Positions 20,020-28,208 of a stretch of DNA of 37,273 nucleotides are shown piece after piece. The notes below the pieces were generated by a model, which was given only the letters and a program-made list of their open reading frames with translations, made no database searches and was not told the DNA's origin. The stretch comes from Bombella intestini (GTDB lineage Bacteria; Pseudomonadota; Alphaproteobacteria; Acetobacterales; Acetobacteraceae), in NCBI RefSeq assembly GCF_002003665.1, contig NZ_JATM01000007.1, forward strand, positions 1 through 37,273, written 5' to 3'. Positions within the stretch are counted from its first letter, which is position 1. The number at the start of each line of letters is the position of its first letter. Both the position numbers and the translations under genes were made by a program.

Positions 20020-20223
20020 TTATGACAGCCCGTAGGGCGCCCACTGCTTGACTGTGCGTGCATCCATGTCCGTCATTGTCTGCGGACCGCGGTTGCTGCG
20101 CTTCATCTTCTGCGGACGGTTGATCAGGCCATGGCGTTTGTTGCCGGGACCACAGGTCACCTTACCGGTTGCGGTGATCTTGAACCGCTTCTTGACCGAA
20201 GACTTCGTCTTCAACTTGGGCAT
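20020..20223 (-). CDS. rpmI: 50S ribosomal protein L35
   Basis: A 67-residue basic protein: [20 protein letters not shown] at the N-terminus and [16 protein letters not shown] in the middle are L35 signatures. The ATG at 20223 is preferred because AAGGAG sits six bases before it; the in-frame ATG at 20229 would lie directly against the same AAGGAG. It is the first gene of rpmI-rplT, behind its own promoter and a structured leader. Confidence 0.98.
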   Translation of the reverse strand: MPKLKTKSSVKKRFKITATGKVTCGPGNKRHGLINRPQKMKRSNRGPQTMTDMDARTVKQWAPYGLS

Positions 20224-20246
20224 TTTCATCTCCTTAGTTCTGAAGT

Positions 20247-20322
20247 TTCCCTTTTCCTGATGGAAAAGGAAAACCGCACGGCCGGGCATGCCACATCATA
20301 TGGCCCGGGCGCGTGCACGACC
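20247..20322 (-). promoter_or_regulatory. Candidate structured 5' leader of rpmI-rplT
   Basis: The predicted transcript has about 100 bases before rpmI. It contains a GC-rich imperfect hairpin (plus coordinates about 20278-20322, with CGGGC/GCCCG and GCAC/GTGC arms). It is followed by a second hairpin, CTTTTCC-ATCA-GGAAAAG (about 20252-20269). L20 is known to bind leaders of its operon in other bacteria; that this is such a site is inference. Confidence 0.4.
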
Positions 20323-20330
20323 TGTAGGGG

Positions 20331-20359
20331 GTTATAGGGATAACAGGGTGTGGCCTCAA
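20331..20359 (-). promoter_or_regulatory. Sigma-70-type promoter of rpmI-rplT
   Basis: On the minus strand TTGAGG (plus 20359-20354) and TATAAC (plus 20336-20331) are separated by exactly 17 bases. This is a good housekeeping promoter about 100 bases before rpmI. Confidence 0.7.
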
Positions 20360-20607
20360 GCAAAAAGCACATCAGACCGCATGTTTTTTCCACAGCATTC
20401 CATTAACCTTCAAAAAGGATTTATCACATGGCTGTGAATATGATGTTAGAGGCACTGACCTAGTCCGAATTATTATTCGCAAATGCTTGACCCATAGCCC
20501 CTTCCTTGTGCTTTAAGAGCGAGAGATCATCATCCGTGGCGGAACAATCCTGCCAGGGAAGCACTATCCACGTGAATGATCGAGTTTAACAACACTGAGG
20601 CTTATCC
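20360..20607. other. Intergenic region between divergent rpmI and gcd
   Basis: No gene is seen. It is more AT-rich than its surroundings. It holds an inverted repeat, CGAAT-TATT-ATTCG, at about 20465-20478, and TTGACC at 20487-20492, a possible -35 of a gcd promoter with only a poor -10 (CTTTAA region near 20511). These could set gcd expression, but the evidence is weak. Confidence 0.4.
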
Positions 20608-23055
20608 ATGTCCTCCACTTCCCGTACGGGGGGAATCTGGGTCTCGCTGGTTGCCATCCTTATGGCGATCGTCGGCCTGCTGCTGGTTGCCGGTGGTATC
20701 TATTCCATCAGCGAAGGCGGTCCCTTCTATTATCTCATCAGCGGGCTGGGCACGCTGCTTAGCGCGTTTTTCGTTCATCAACGGAAGCCAATCGGTCTTG
20801 CCGTCTATGCCGTTGTTCTTCTGGGCACACTCATCTGGGCTCTTTGCGTCGTAGGCCTAGACCTCTGGGGCCTCGTGCCTCGGCTGGATGTGGTCATCGT
20901 CATTGGCATTGTGCTTCTGCTGCCCTTTATCCGCCGTCCGCTCGCTGCAAACCTGCTGGCTACGCTCCCTCTGGGGGTTGGTGTTGTCCTCAGTGCTCTG
21001 GCACTGGTGATCTCCATTTTCATGGACCCGTATGACATCAACGGTTCCCTGCCTGCTGAACAGGTAAACGCCAGCCCGGCCAATCCGGAAAATGTGCCGG
21101 ATAATGACTGGCCATCTTACGCCCGTACGCAAGATGGTAACCACTGGTCCCCTCTGGCACAGATCAATAGCCAGAACGTCAACAAGCTGAAGGTTGCTTG
21201 GGTACTGCGGACTGGCGACCTGCCGGACCCATCCCGTGACCCAGGTGAAGCCACCAACGAGGCCACACCGCTTGAGTTCGATAACACACTCTATTTTTGC
21301 TCCCTGCATCAGAAAGTCTTTGCCGTTGATGCTCTGACGGGGAAGACGAAATGGGTGTTCGACCCTAAGGTTAACGTTAATCCGGGCTTCCAGCATCTGA
21401 CCTGCCGTGGCGTTAGTGCCCACACAATGCCTGCCAATGCTGTGGACAGCAGCGGCCAGCCTGTCACCACGACGGATTGCGCCAAGCGCATTATCGCCAT
21501 GGTCAATGATGGCCGTATGGTCGAGATTGATGCGCAGACGGGTAAAGTCTGTCAGGGCTTCGGTGATAATGGTCAGGTGGACCTGCGCTTCTCCCATCAG
21601 CCTTACACAACGGTTGGTGAGTATGCGCCGACATCACCGCCGGTCGTTACAGAGAAGCTGATCATCGTTAATAGTGCGGTGAAGGATAACGGTTCCGTTC
21701 ATCAGCCTTCCGGGGCGACACGGGCCTATGACGTCTACACAGGCAAACTTGTCTGGGTGTTTGACGCAGCAAATCCCGACCCGAACGAGATGCCGAGTGA
21801 AGAGCATCCGCATTTTCACCCCAACTCCCCGAACTCTTGGTCTGTCTCGTCTTACGACAAGAACCTGAACATGGTGTACATCCCTATGGGTGTTGGTACG
21901 CCTGACCAGTGGGGTGGCTACCGCGACAAGGATGCCGAGCGTTATCCGCCGGGTATCATTGCGCTGAACGCCGATACGGGTAAGCTCGTCTGGTTCTACC
22001 AGACCGTTCATCATGACCTGTGGGACATGGACGTTTCCGCCCAGCCTAATCTGGTGGACATCACCCAGAAGGATGGTAGCCTGGTCCCGGCCATCTACAT
22101 CCCGACAAAGAGTGGTGATATCTTCGTTCTGGACCGCCGCACAGGTAAGCCGATTGTTCCAGCACCGGAAATCCCGGTACCAGGTGGTGCGGCTACGGGT
22201 GACCATACAAGCCCGACACAGCCTCACTCCCAGCTGACCATGCGTCCGGATGCACCACTATCCGATCGGGACATCTGGGGTGCTACCATCCTCGACCAGA
22301 TGGTCTGCAGCGTGTACTTCCACAGCCTGCGTTATGAGGGGCCTTATACGCCACCTTCCACACAGGGTACGCTGGTCTTCCCTGGGGACCTCGGCATGTT
22401 CGAATGGGGTGGCCTTGCGGTTGATCCGCGCCGTGAAGTGGCCTTTACCAACCCCATCTCCATTCCGTTCGTTTCCACACTGGTCCCCCGTGGGCCGGGC
22501 AACCCCCGTTGGCCGGATGCAAACAGCAAGAGCGGAAGTGGTGGCGAGACAGGGCTTCAGCCGAATTACGGCATCCCTTACGCCATCAACCTTCATCCGT
22601 TCCTAGACCCACTGTTCGCCAAGATCGGTCTCTTCGTACCGTGCCGCACGCCGCCGTGGGGTGCTGTTGCTGGAGTCGACCTGCGGACCAACAAAGTCAT
22701 CTGGCGGCATCGTAACGGAACCCTGCGGGACTCCCTGCATGGCTCCATCCTTCCGATCCAGATGCCACCCATCAAGATCGGCGTGCCGAGCCTTGGTGGC
22801 CCGCTGGCCACAGCTGGTAATGTTGCGTTCCTGACGTCCACGCAGGATTATTATATCCGTGCTTATGACATCACGACAGGCAAGGTCATCTGGCAGGATC
22901 GCCTCCCCGCTGGGGCACAGTCCTCCCCCATGACCTACAGCATCAATGGTCGCCAATACATCGTGACCTACGCTGGGGGACATGGTTCCTTCATGAGCAA
23001 GATGGGTGATTACCTGATCGCCTATGCTCTGCCCGAGAAGGACGAGAAAAAGTGA
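20608..23055 (+). CDS. gcd: Membrane-bound PQQ-dependent glucose dehydrogenase
   Basis: An 815-residue quinoprotein that oxidises D-glucose to gluconolactone in the periplasm and passes electrons to ubiquinone. The first 140 residues form five membrane helices, as in E. coli Gcd. The rest is an eight-bladed PQQ propeller starting NDWPSYARTQDGNHWSPL, with FQHLTCRGVS, SPNSWSVSSYD, TVHHDLWDMD, the catalytic-Asp segment GDIFVLDRRTGKP, GTLVFPGDLGMFEWGG and the C-terminal YIVTYAGGHGSFMSKMGDY. Similarity along the whole length favours glucose over quinate dehydrogenase, although both belong to one family. It is a single-gene unit, closed by a strong terminator. PQQ synthesis genes are not in the window. 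Confidence 0.93.
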   Translation: MSSTSRTGGIWVSLVAILMAIVGLLLVAGGIYSISEGGPFYYLISGLGTLLSAFFVHQRKPIGLAVYAVVLLGTLIWALCVVGLDLWGLVPRLDVVIVIGIVLLLPFIRRPLAANLLATLPLGVGVVLSALALVISIFMDPYDINGSLPAEQVNASPANPENVPDNDWPSYARTQDGNHWSPLAQINSQNVNKLKVAWVLRTGDLPDPSRDPGEATNEATPLEFDNTLYFCSLHQKVFAVDALTGKTKWVFDPKVNVNPGFQHLTCRGVSAHTMPANAVDSSGQPVTTTDCAKRIIAMVNDGRMVEIDAQTGKVCQGFGDNGQVDLRFSHQPYTTVGEYAPTSPPVVTEKLIIVNSAVKDNGSVHQPSGATRAYDVYTGKLVWVFDAANPDPNEMPSEEHPHFHPNSPNSWSVSSYDKNLNMVYIPMGVGTPDQWGGYRDKDAERYPPGIIALNADTGKLVWFYQTVHHDLWDMDVSAQPNLVDITQKDGSLVPAIYIPTKSGDIFVLDRRTGKPIVPAPEIPVPGGAATGDHTSPTQPHSQLTMRPDAPLSDRDIWGATILDQMVCSVYFHSLRYEGPYTPPSTQGTLVFPGDLGMFEWGGLAVDPRREVAFTNPISIPFVSTLVPRGPGNPRWPDANSKSGSGGETGLQPNYGIPYAINLHPFLDPLFAKIGLFVPCRTPPWGAVAGVDLRTNKVIWRHRNGTLRDSLHGSILPIQMPPIKIGVPSLGGPLATAGNVAFLTSTQDYYIRAYDITTGKVIWQDRLPAGAQSSPMTYSINGRQYIVTYAGGHGSFMSKMGDYLIAYALPEKDEKK

Positions 23056-23081
23056 TGGCCTAAAAAGGTTCATCGCAAAGT

Positions 23082-23118
23082 AAAAGGGGGAGTGCCCAAC
23101 CGGGCCTCCCCCTTTTTT
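23082..23118 (+). terminator. gcd terminator
   Basis: AAAAGGGGGA (23082-23091) pairs with TCCCCCTTTT from 23107. An inner GCCC/GGGC stem is present and a run of six T follows. A classic intrinsic terminator 27 bases after the gcd stop. Confidence 0.93.
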
Positions 23119-23281
23119 GTCCTGAGCCTGTTTCCAGCTGGTTAACCCTGATTAATAATATATGGTAATAATAGGCCATTATTTCTGGAAAATAACACAG
23201 ACTTCACTATCCCCTTCTGAGATTTTCCGTATAGAGTGGTGCCAGCCTATTCGTCCTTGTTTTGACAGAAGGAAAAACCCC

Positions 23282-23587
23282 ATGATGTTCCGTCGCATGG
23301 CCACATTCGCCCTCATTGCCAGCGCCCTGACCAGTCAGGTTGCCTTTGCTGCCGCCCCTCACGGCAAGGCTCACCATTGCCGCAATGAAAAGGGTCAGTT
23401 CACGAAATGTGAAAAGCCAAAGGCTAAGCCGTGCCGCGACAAAAGCGGTAAATTCACCAAGTGCAGCACACAGGATGCAAAGCCTGCTGACAAGGCCGCC
23501 GCCGCTGCCGACAGCGTGAAGGACAGCTCCAACCCGATGAAGTCCGACATGCCTGCAACGGATGCCGCAGCACCTGCCACGCACTAA
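23282..23587 (+). CDS. Small secreted protein with a duplicated C-R-x3-G-x-F-T-K-C motif
   Basis: A 101-residue protein. Residues 1-23 are a clear signal peptide ending QVAFA, so the mature form is periplasmic or secreted. The mature N-terminal half holds two 12-residue units, HCRNEKGQFTKC and PCRDKSGKFTKC, each bracketed by two cysteines that could form a disulphide. The C-terminal half is Ala/Lys/Asp-rich and disordered-looking. I do not recognise a family. ATG 23282 follows GAAGGAAAAA and fits the signal peptide; the frame is open further upstream but without a signal. It has its own AT-rich upstream region and a terminator. Confidence 0.8.
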   Translation: MMFRRMATFALIASALTSQVAFAAAPHGKAHHCRNEKGQFTKCEKPKAKPCRDKSGKFTKCSTQDAKPADKAAAAADSVKDSSNPMKSDMPATDAAAPATH

Positions 23588-23610
23588 AACGCGTTGCGGA
23601 CCTCTGCATG

Positions 23611-23650
23611 AAAAAGGCCCCCTGGTTTCCACTCCAGAGGGCCTTTTTTA
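23611..23650. terminator. Bidirectional terminator between the secreted protein and sufE
   Basis: AAAAAGGCCC (23611-23620) pairs with GGGCCTTTTT (23639-23648), with an inner CTGG/CCAG stem. A and T runs flank the stem, so it can act on both strands. It is 23 bases after the plus-strand gene and 36 bases after the sufE stop. Confidence 0.92.
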
Positions 23651-23686
23651 TAACCATAATCCAGCCGACCATCATAAATGATGGTC

Positions 23687-24130
23687 TCAAGCAGCCGCCC
23701 GCTGCCGAATAGCCTTTGCCATAGCCTCCACACCATTGCCACGGTTGGCTGAAAGTGCTTTTACCAACCCAAGCTCATGCAGAAAAACTGGATCAGTCGC
23801 CAAAATTTCAGCCCGTGTACGGCCGGAATAAACCCGCAGCAACAACGCTACCAGCCCGTGAACAATAGCGGCATCGGAAGCTCCAGCGAAGAATAGGCGG
23901 CCTTCCTTCTCTTCCACCTCTAGCCAGACCTGGCTCTGACAGCCGGGCACACGGTGGGCATCATCCTGCCACTCCTGCGGAAATACTGGAAGTTTTCGCC
24001 CCAGCTCGATGATGTACTGATACCGTTCCATCCAATCATCAAACAAGGTTAGCTCATCACCAATGGCCGTGATGGCCTGTGCTGCATCATCTTCTTGCGG
24101 CTGAACAAAACAGGCTTTCATATCGGCCAT
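23687..24130 (-). CDS. sufE: SufE-type cysteine desulfurase sulfur-acceptor protein
   Basis: A 147-residue protein. SufE takes persulfide sulfur from SufS for Fe-S cluster assembly. The sulfur-accepting Cys is in VPGCQSQVWL, and LPVFPQEWQDDAHRVPGC and ADAAIVHGLVALLL-type segments (here SDAAIVHGLVALLLRVYSG) are typical. AAGGGGGAAG lies just before ATG 24130. No other suf gene is nearby. It lies 92 bases downstream of two kinases on the same strand, and co-transcription is possible. Confidence 0.93.
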   Translation of the reverse strand: MADMKACFVQPQEDDAAQAITAIGDELTLFDDWMERYQYIIELGRKLPVFPQEWQDDAHRVPGCQSQVWLEVEEKEGRLFFAGASDAAIVHGLVALLLRVYSGRTRAEILATDPVFLHELGLVKALSANRGNGVEAMAKAIRQRAAA

Positions 24131-24222
24131 GGCTTCCCCCTTATCTTCGCATAGCGTTCATGCCGCCCATCATACCCGGACAAAATGAAATGGGAACCAT
24201 TCTCCTCCGGGAGGTCATACCG

Positions 24223-25722
24223 TCATGTTTTCAAAAGAGGCAGCAACAGACGCATTACCGTTCCTTGTCCGGGCTGACTTTGCACAACCACATCACCATG
24301 ATGGGCCAAAATGAAACCATAAATACCAGCCAATCCCAATCCCGTGCCCTTCCCTGCCTGCTTGGTCGTAAAGAAAGGCTCAAAAATATGCCGCTGGACT
24401 TCCTCGCTCATCCCCTCGCCCTCATCTCGGACCTCCAGAGCCAACGCATGAGCCTGCTCACATTCCGATGGTGCGGCGGGCAAGGTATGACAAACCCGGC
24501 GTGCTGAAAGCGTGACCGTGCCACCAGCTGGCATCGCATCACGCGCATTGACGCAGAGATTGAGCAAGGCCATCTCAAGCTGTTCTGGGCAGGTTAAAAC
24601 GGATGAAGATATCTCTTCCGGAAGGTCCAAGACAAAACGAATAGCCGGTGTCGCCCCGTAAAAACTGTGCTGAAACAAACCGGACCGTTCCTTCAAAAAA
24701 GAGACAATATCAAACGGTCGAACTGTTGCTCCACTTCGCCCCGCACGGCCAAACTGAAGCAGCCGGCGGGTCAGTGCCTCTCCCCGCCCTACAGTTTCCA
24801 AGGCCCGAGCAAGCCATTTCCTCTGGGCGGCAGAGGCGGGGTCTTCATTCTTTACCTGCTCTGCCAGAGCATCCAAGCAATTTCCCAGAATAGTCAGCAG
24901 GTTATTGAAATCATGCGCCACACCACCGGCAAGACGCCCCAGAGCCTCCAGCCGCTCCCCTCTGTTTAGCCGATCCTCCATCATCACCCGCCGTGTCACG
25001 TCCCGGTCCATGCTGACCTGCCAAGCTTCCGTCAGCGGTACCCCTTCCGGCCATTTCAGAGCCAGACGGACAATCTCATGCCATGTACTCCGGCCATCCT
25101 CCGCCGTGACTTCCAAAAGCTCCTCGGCCTGCCCTTCCTGCCAGACCTTTTCCCGCAAGCGGGCAATCACCGGCTGTAGGCTAGCCGCATACTGGCTACT
25201 CTCGGATGTTCCTTGATAAGGACGGTTACTGCGAATGCATTGGCCCTGCGCATCCGAAAAAACCAGCCCAAAGGGCAGACTTTCCATAAGGCCGTGAAGC
25301 AGAGCCTGTTCCACCTTCAGGGCATGTTGGGCCTGCCATGTCCTATGTGCTTCATGAACAAGACAAAGGACATGATCTGCCTCCCAAGGCTTATGCACAT
25401 AGGCCACGATCTTCCCATGATTCAGGGCGGCGACCACGGCATCAAGGTCCGCATAACCTGTTAGCAGAATGGCCCGAGCATCTGAGCGGGTACTAGCACG
25501 GCTAAGAAACTGATCACCCGTCATACCCGGCATACGCTGGTCGGAGATAATGACAGAAATCTCCGGGTGTGCCTCCAGCAGGGCAAGGGCACGGAGGGGC
25601 TCGGTAGCGGTGAGCACCGTGCAGCTTTCCTCCAGCAGGTCGCCAAGAGCAATGAGGATTTCTTCCTCATCATCCACCAGAAGAACGCAAGGCCTCGTCT
25701 CGATACTATATGGCACGGTCAT
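24223..25722 (-). CDS. Hybrid histidine kinase with N-terminal receiver domain
   Basis: A 499-residue soluble protein. Residues 10-130 are an intact receiver: VLLVDDEEEIL, phosphoacceptor Asp61 in IISDQRMPGMTG, LLTGYAD and the conserved Lys in VHKPW, most like RpfG/HupR-type receivers. Residues 140-250 look like a PAS-like linker. The kinase core has the H-box GGVAHDFNNLL (His270), the N-box LNLCVNARDAM, DEGEGM, FEPFFTTK and GKGTGLGLAGIYG. No membrane segment is present. Its ATG overlaps the stop of the upstream kinase by four bases (ATGA), so the two are coupled and probably work together. The output regulator is not in the window. Confidence 0.88.
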   Translation of the reverse strand: MTVPYSIETRPCVLLVDDEEEILIALGDLLEESCTVLTATEPLRALALLEAHPEISVIISDQRMPGMTGDQFLSRASTRSDARAILLTGYADLDAVVAALNHGKIVAYVHKPWEADHVLCLVHEAHRTWQAQHALKVEQALLHGLMESLPFGLVFSDAQGQCIRSNRPYQGTSESSQYAASLQPVIARLREKVWQEGQAEELLEVTAEDGRSTWHEIVRLALKWPEGVPLTEAWQVSMDRDVTRRVMMEDRLNRGERLEALGRLAGGVAHDFNNLLTILGNCLDALAEQVKNEDPASAAQRKWLARALETVGRGEALTRRLLQFGRAGRSGATVRPFDIVSFLKERSGLFQHSFYGATPAIRFVLDLPEEISSSVLTCPEQLEMALLNLCVNARDAMPAGGTVTLSARRVCHTLPAAPSECEQAHALALEVRDEGEGMSEEVQRHIFEPFFTTKQAGKGTGLGLAGIYGFILAHHGDVVVQSQPGQGTVMRLLLPLLKT

Positions 25723-27617
25723 GCCGTTTCACTTCCTCCTGTAGCCTTGCGCCGTTTTGGCTCCCGCACAGCCCATCCTTCTGCCGTTTCATGAACGGGA
25801 AGGCGAATCACGAAATGTGCACCTCGCCCTAGTCCGGTCTTCTCACCTGCCGGGTAAGCATCCGTAACATCAATCGTCCCACCATGAGCCTGCACGATGC
25901 CATGAACTATGGAAAGCCCCAGCCCCGTTCCCTCTCCCTGTGCCTTCGTCGTGAAGAAAGGATCAAAAATCCGAGGTCGGACCGCCTCCTCTATGCCCGG
26001 GCCATTGTCGCTTACCGTAATTTCGTAAACATCCTCATAAAGACAGGTCGCAATTCGTATCCGTCCGTCATGGCGCATATCCCCCGCAAGGCGTACCTCG
26101 TTTAATGCATCTGCTGCATTGGCAATAAGATTCATCACTGCTTGATGAAACAATGTTTCCTGACAAATCAGCTTCTGGGGTGCGTCCAACCGGGATTCCA
26201 CAGCAATACTCCCGCCCAGCCTGTGCCGGACCAGAGCCAGCCCTGTCTCTATGGCCTCACTCACATCTACCATGCTCCACTGCCCTTCCTCCAGCCGAGA
26301 AAAGCGGCGCAGACGTACGACAAGGTCTCGGATGCGCCCTAGCCCTGTCTTCATGGCCGCAAGGCGGGTTCCGGCCCTTCTGATACGGTTCTGGTCTCCT
26401 TCATCCTGCACTTTATCCTCCATCCAGTGCAGGCACCGTTCGATCGTATCGGCATGCCCCAGAGTGAAGGCCAGTGGGTTATTAATCTCATGAGCGATAC
26501 CCGCCACCAGCTCCCCTAGAGACGCCATTTTGGCCGTTTGAACGAGTCTGGCCTGCGTCTGCACCAGCTCCTCATTCGTCTGGGCTAGGTCCCGGTTGGC
26601 TCGGGCCAATGCATCTGCAAGAGAGGCCTGTGCCTGTGCCGCCTCCAATGCCAAGGCGGATTGTTGCCGCTCCATCTCACGTTGATGGAACGTCTCATTC
26701 TCCCGCCGCCGCCGTACCATCGCCCGTATCCGCAGTGCCAGCACCATCGGTGTCATATCGCTAGGGACGAGGTCCTCCAGCCCTGCCTCCAGAAACGCCA
26801 CACAGGATTCACCACGAAAACGCTCTGCCTGTATGATCCCCAGAATACGGAAAGGGATTCCCCCCTGCTCCCGCAAAGCCCGGCGGCGTTGGTCTAACTG
26901 ACGGCAAAAAGCCAAGTCCGCCTCATTATCCTGCATATCCTCCAACACGATACAGTCCGGCCCATCCGGCCCTGTCAGCCAACCGCCGCTCAGCAAATCG
27001 CTAGAGCGTGTAACCGATGTCACAGTATGACCATCCCGCCAGAGCAGTTCCCCCAGCCCTGTTTCCTCTGTTGTTTCATCGTGATTATCACGTTCCAACA
27101 CCCGGGGATCATTCCAGAACTCAAGCAGAACCTCATCCTCTGGCGCACGGACAATCACGACTCTGGCCCGCCGCATATGCCATTGGGGATGTAGGTATCG
27201 TTTCTCATCTGCCAAATGCAGAAGTGTGCGTATCCGCAGCAGCAGCAAGTCGGAATGGGCAGAGCTGGAAAGATAAGCATCGGCACCACTCTCGAAACAG
27301 TCCAGCTCGACCCGTGTGGAGACGTCTTCTGTCAACATCAACACGGGGACATCCTGCATGGCAGGATTCGCCTTAGCCCGGCGGACAAACTGGCCAGCAC
27401 TCATGCCTTTCTGAAGGGTGCAGCAGATCACCATATCCACCTGATTATCCCGGCAGGAGGCTTCCAGCACTTCCAACATTGTTTCGGCACTCTGCCGACA
27501 GACAACATCCATCCCCTCACTACGCAGCAGACCATACACCCGGCTATGGGCTGTGCCTGCTGGGTCCAGAAGCAGAATATGAACGTCTTTTTCATCCCGT
27601 GTGGGTAAGATTTGCAT
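25719..27617 (-). CDS. Histidine kinase with two degenerate receiver domains
   Basis: A 632-residue soluble protein from ATG 27617, chosen for the GAGAGGCG ribosome site before it; the frame runs open to 27683. Residues 10-135 are receiver-like, but the phosphoacceptor position is Cys66 (DMVICCTL) and the usual Lys is Ser. Residues 150-300 are a second receiver-like unit with Glu226 (DCIVLEDM) at that position. A coiled coil (310-362) leads to HisKA with GIAHEINNPLAF (His376), then NLIANAADAL, DNGPGI, FDPFFTTK and GEGTGLGLSI. The kinase half therefore looks active while the receivers look unable to accept phosphate. It is the first gene of the kinase pair, divergent from the FtsEX cluster. 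Confidence 0.85.
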   Translation of the reverse strand: MQILPTRDEKDVHILLLDPAGTAHSRVYGLLRSEGMDVVCRQSAETMLEVLEASCRDNQVDMVICCTLQKGMSAGQFVRRAKANPAMQDVPVLMLTEDVSTRVELDCFESGADAYLSSSAHSDLLLLRIRTLLHLADEKRYLHPQWHMRRARVVIVRAPEDEVLLEFWNDPRVLERDNHDETTEETGLGELLWRDGHTVTSVTRSSDLLSGGWLTGPDGPDCIVLEDMQDNEADLAFCRQLDQRRRALREQGGIPFRILGIIQAERFRGESCVAFLEAGLEDLVPSDMTPMVLALRIRAMVRRRRENETFHQREMERQQSALALEAAQAQASLADALARANRDLAQTNEELVQTQARLVQTAKMASLGELVAGIAHEINNPLAFTLGHADTIERCLHWMEDKVQDEGDQNRIRRAGTRLAAMKTGLGRIRDLVVRLRRFSRLEEGQWSMVDVSEAIETGLALVRHRLGGSIAVESRLDAPQKLICQETLFHQAVMNLIANAADALNEVRLAGDMRHDGRIRIATCLYEDVYEITVSDNGPGIEEAVRPRIFDPFFTTKAQGEGTGLGLSIVHGIVQAHGGTIDVTDAYPAGEKTGLGRGAHFVIRLPVHETAEGWAVREPKRRKATGGSETA

Positions 27618-27751
27618 TACGCCTCTCGTGAAGCTAGGTGCAGAAGTAAGAAGACAGGACAGAGGGGCTTCGGCTTCCACCACTGTTCTCCGTCTTTCTT
27701 CACATATGCCATTGCCAGCCCGGCTGTCTTACAGGAAGGCCTGAAACATTC

Positions 27752-28186
27752 ATGGATACATCGCCCTCTTCTTCCCATTCCTCCCCAATGCGGGGTGAGC
27801 GCCTGCTTTCAGCCACCACACCACACCAGAAGGGCGGATTCATCGTGGGGCGGGTCCTGCTCAACATTTTATGGGCATTGGCCCATTTCGCTTTCAGCTT
27901 CCTCATCCAGCTGACAGAGCTTTTCGCACCCATTCTGCTCATTCTCGGGGTTGGTTGGTCCCTGCTGCCGCACCTTATTACCATCGCCACTGCCAATCTC
28001 GGCTCGCTGACTGAAGACCAGCAGACGCATGAGATCGTCAACCACATCGCCCATACCCTCCCCGACCAGATCGTGATCGCTGGCCATCTGCTTACGCCAC
28101 ACGGCCTAATCAAGGATGGTCTGCTTCTCATGGCTCTGGCGGCAGCCTCCTCCACAGCCGCAGCATGGCTAGCACGGCGGCTCTAA
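27752..28186 (+). CDS. Hypothetical membrane protein, first gene of the ftsE-ftsX-like cluster
   Basis: A 144-residue protein I do not recognise. A polar N-terminus of about 28 residues is followed by a long hydrophobic stretch (about 32-80, probably two helices) and a C-terminal helix (about 122-140) ending in ARRL. AGGAAGG lies 11 bases before the ATG at 27752. It lies 22 bases before the FtsE-like gene. In many Alphaproteobacteria the gene at this position encodes a zinc-ribbon DUF3426-type membrane protein; no zinc ribbon is visible here, so a relation is only a guess. Confidence 0.65.
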   Translation: MDTSPSSSHSSPMRGERLLSATTPHQKGGFIVGRVLLNILWALAHFAFSFLIQLTELFAPILLILGVGWSLLPHLITIATANLGSLTEDQQTHEIVNHIAHTLPDQIVIAGHLLTPHGLIKDGLLLMALAAASSTAAAWLARRL

Positions 28187-28208
28187 CCAATACCATGCGG
28201 AGCCCTGC

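Noticed and set aside
20335-20349. Fifteen bases, TAGGGATAACAGGGT, equal to the first 15 of the 18-bp I-SceI homing site
   Set aside because: The last three bases of the site do not match. The stretch is explained by the -10 and spacer of the rpmI promoter on the other strand. No intron, endonuclease or cassette is near.
21634-22227. 197-codon minus-strand frame inside gcd
   Set aside because: Antisense to conserved PQQ propeller text; no family resemblance and no ribosome site.
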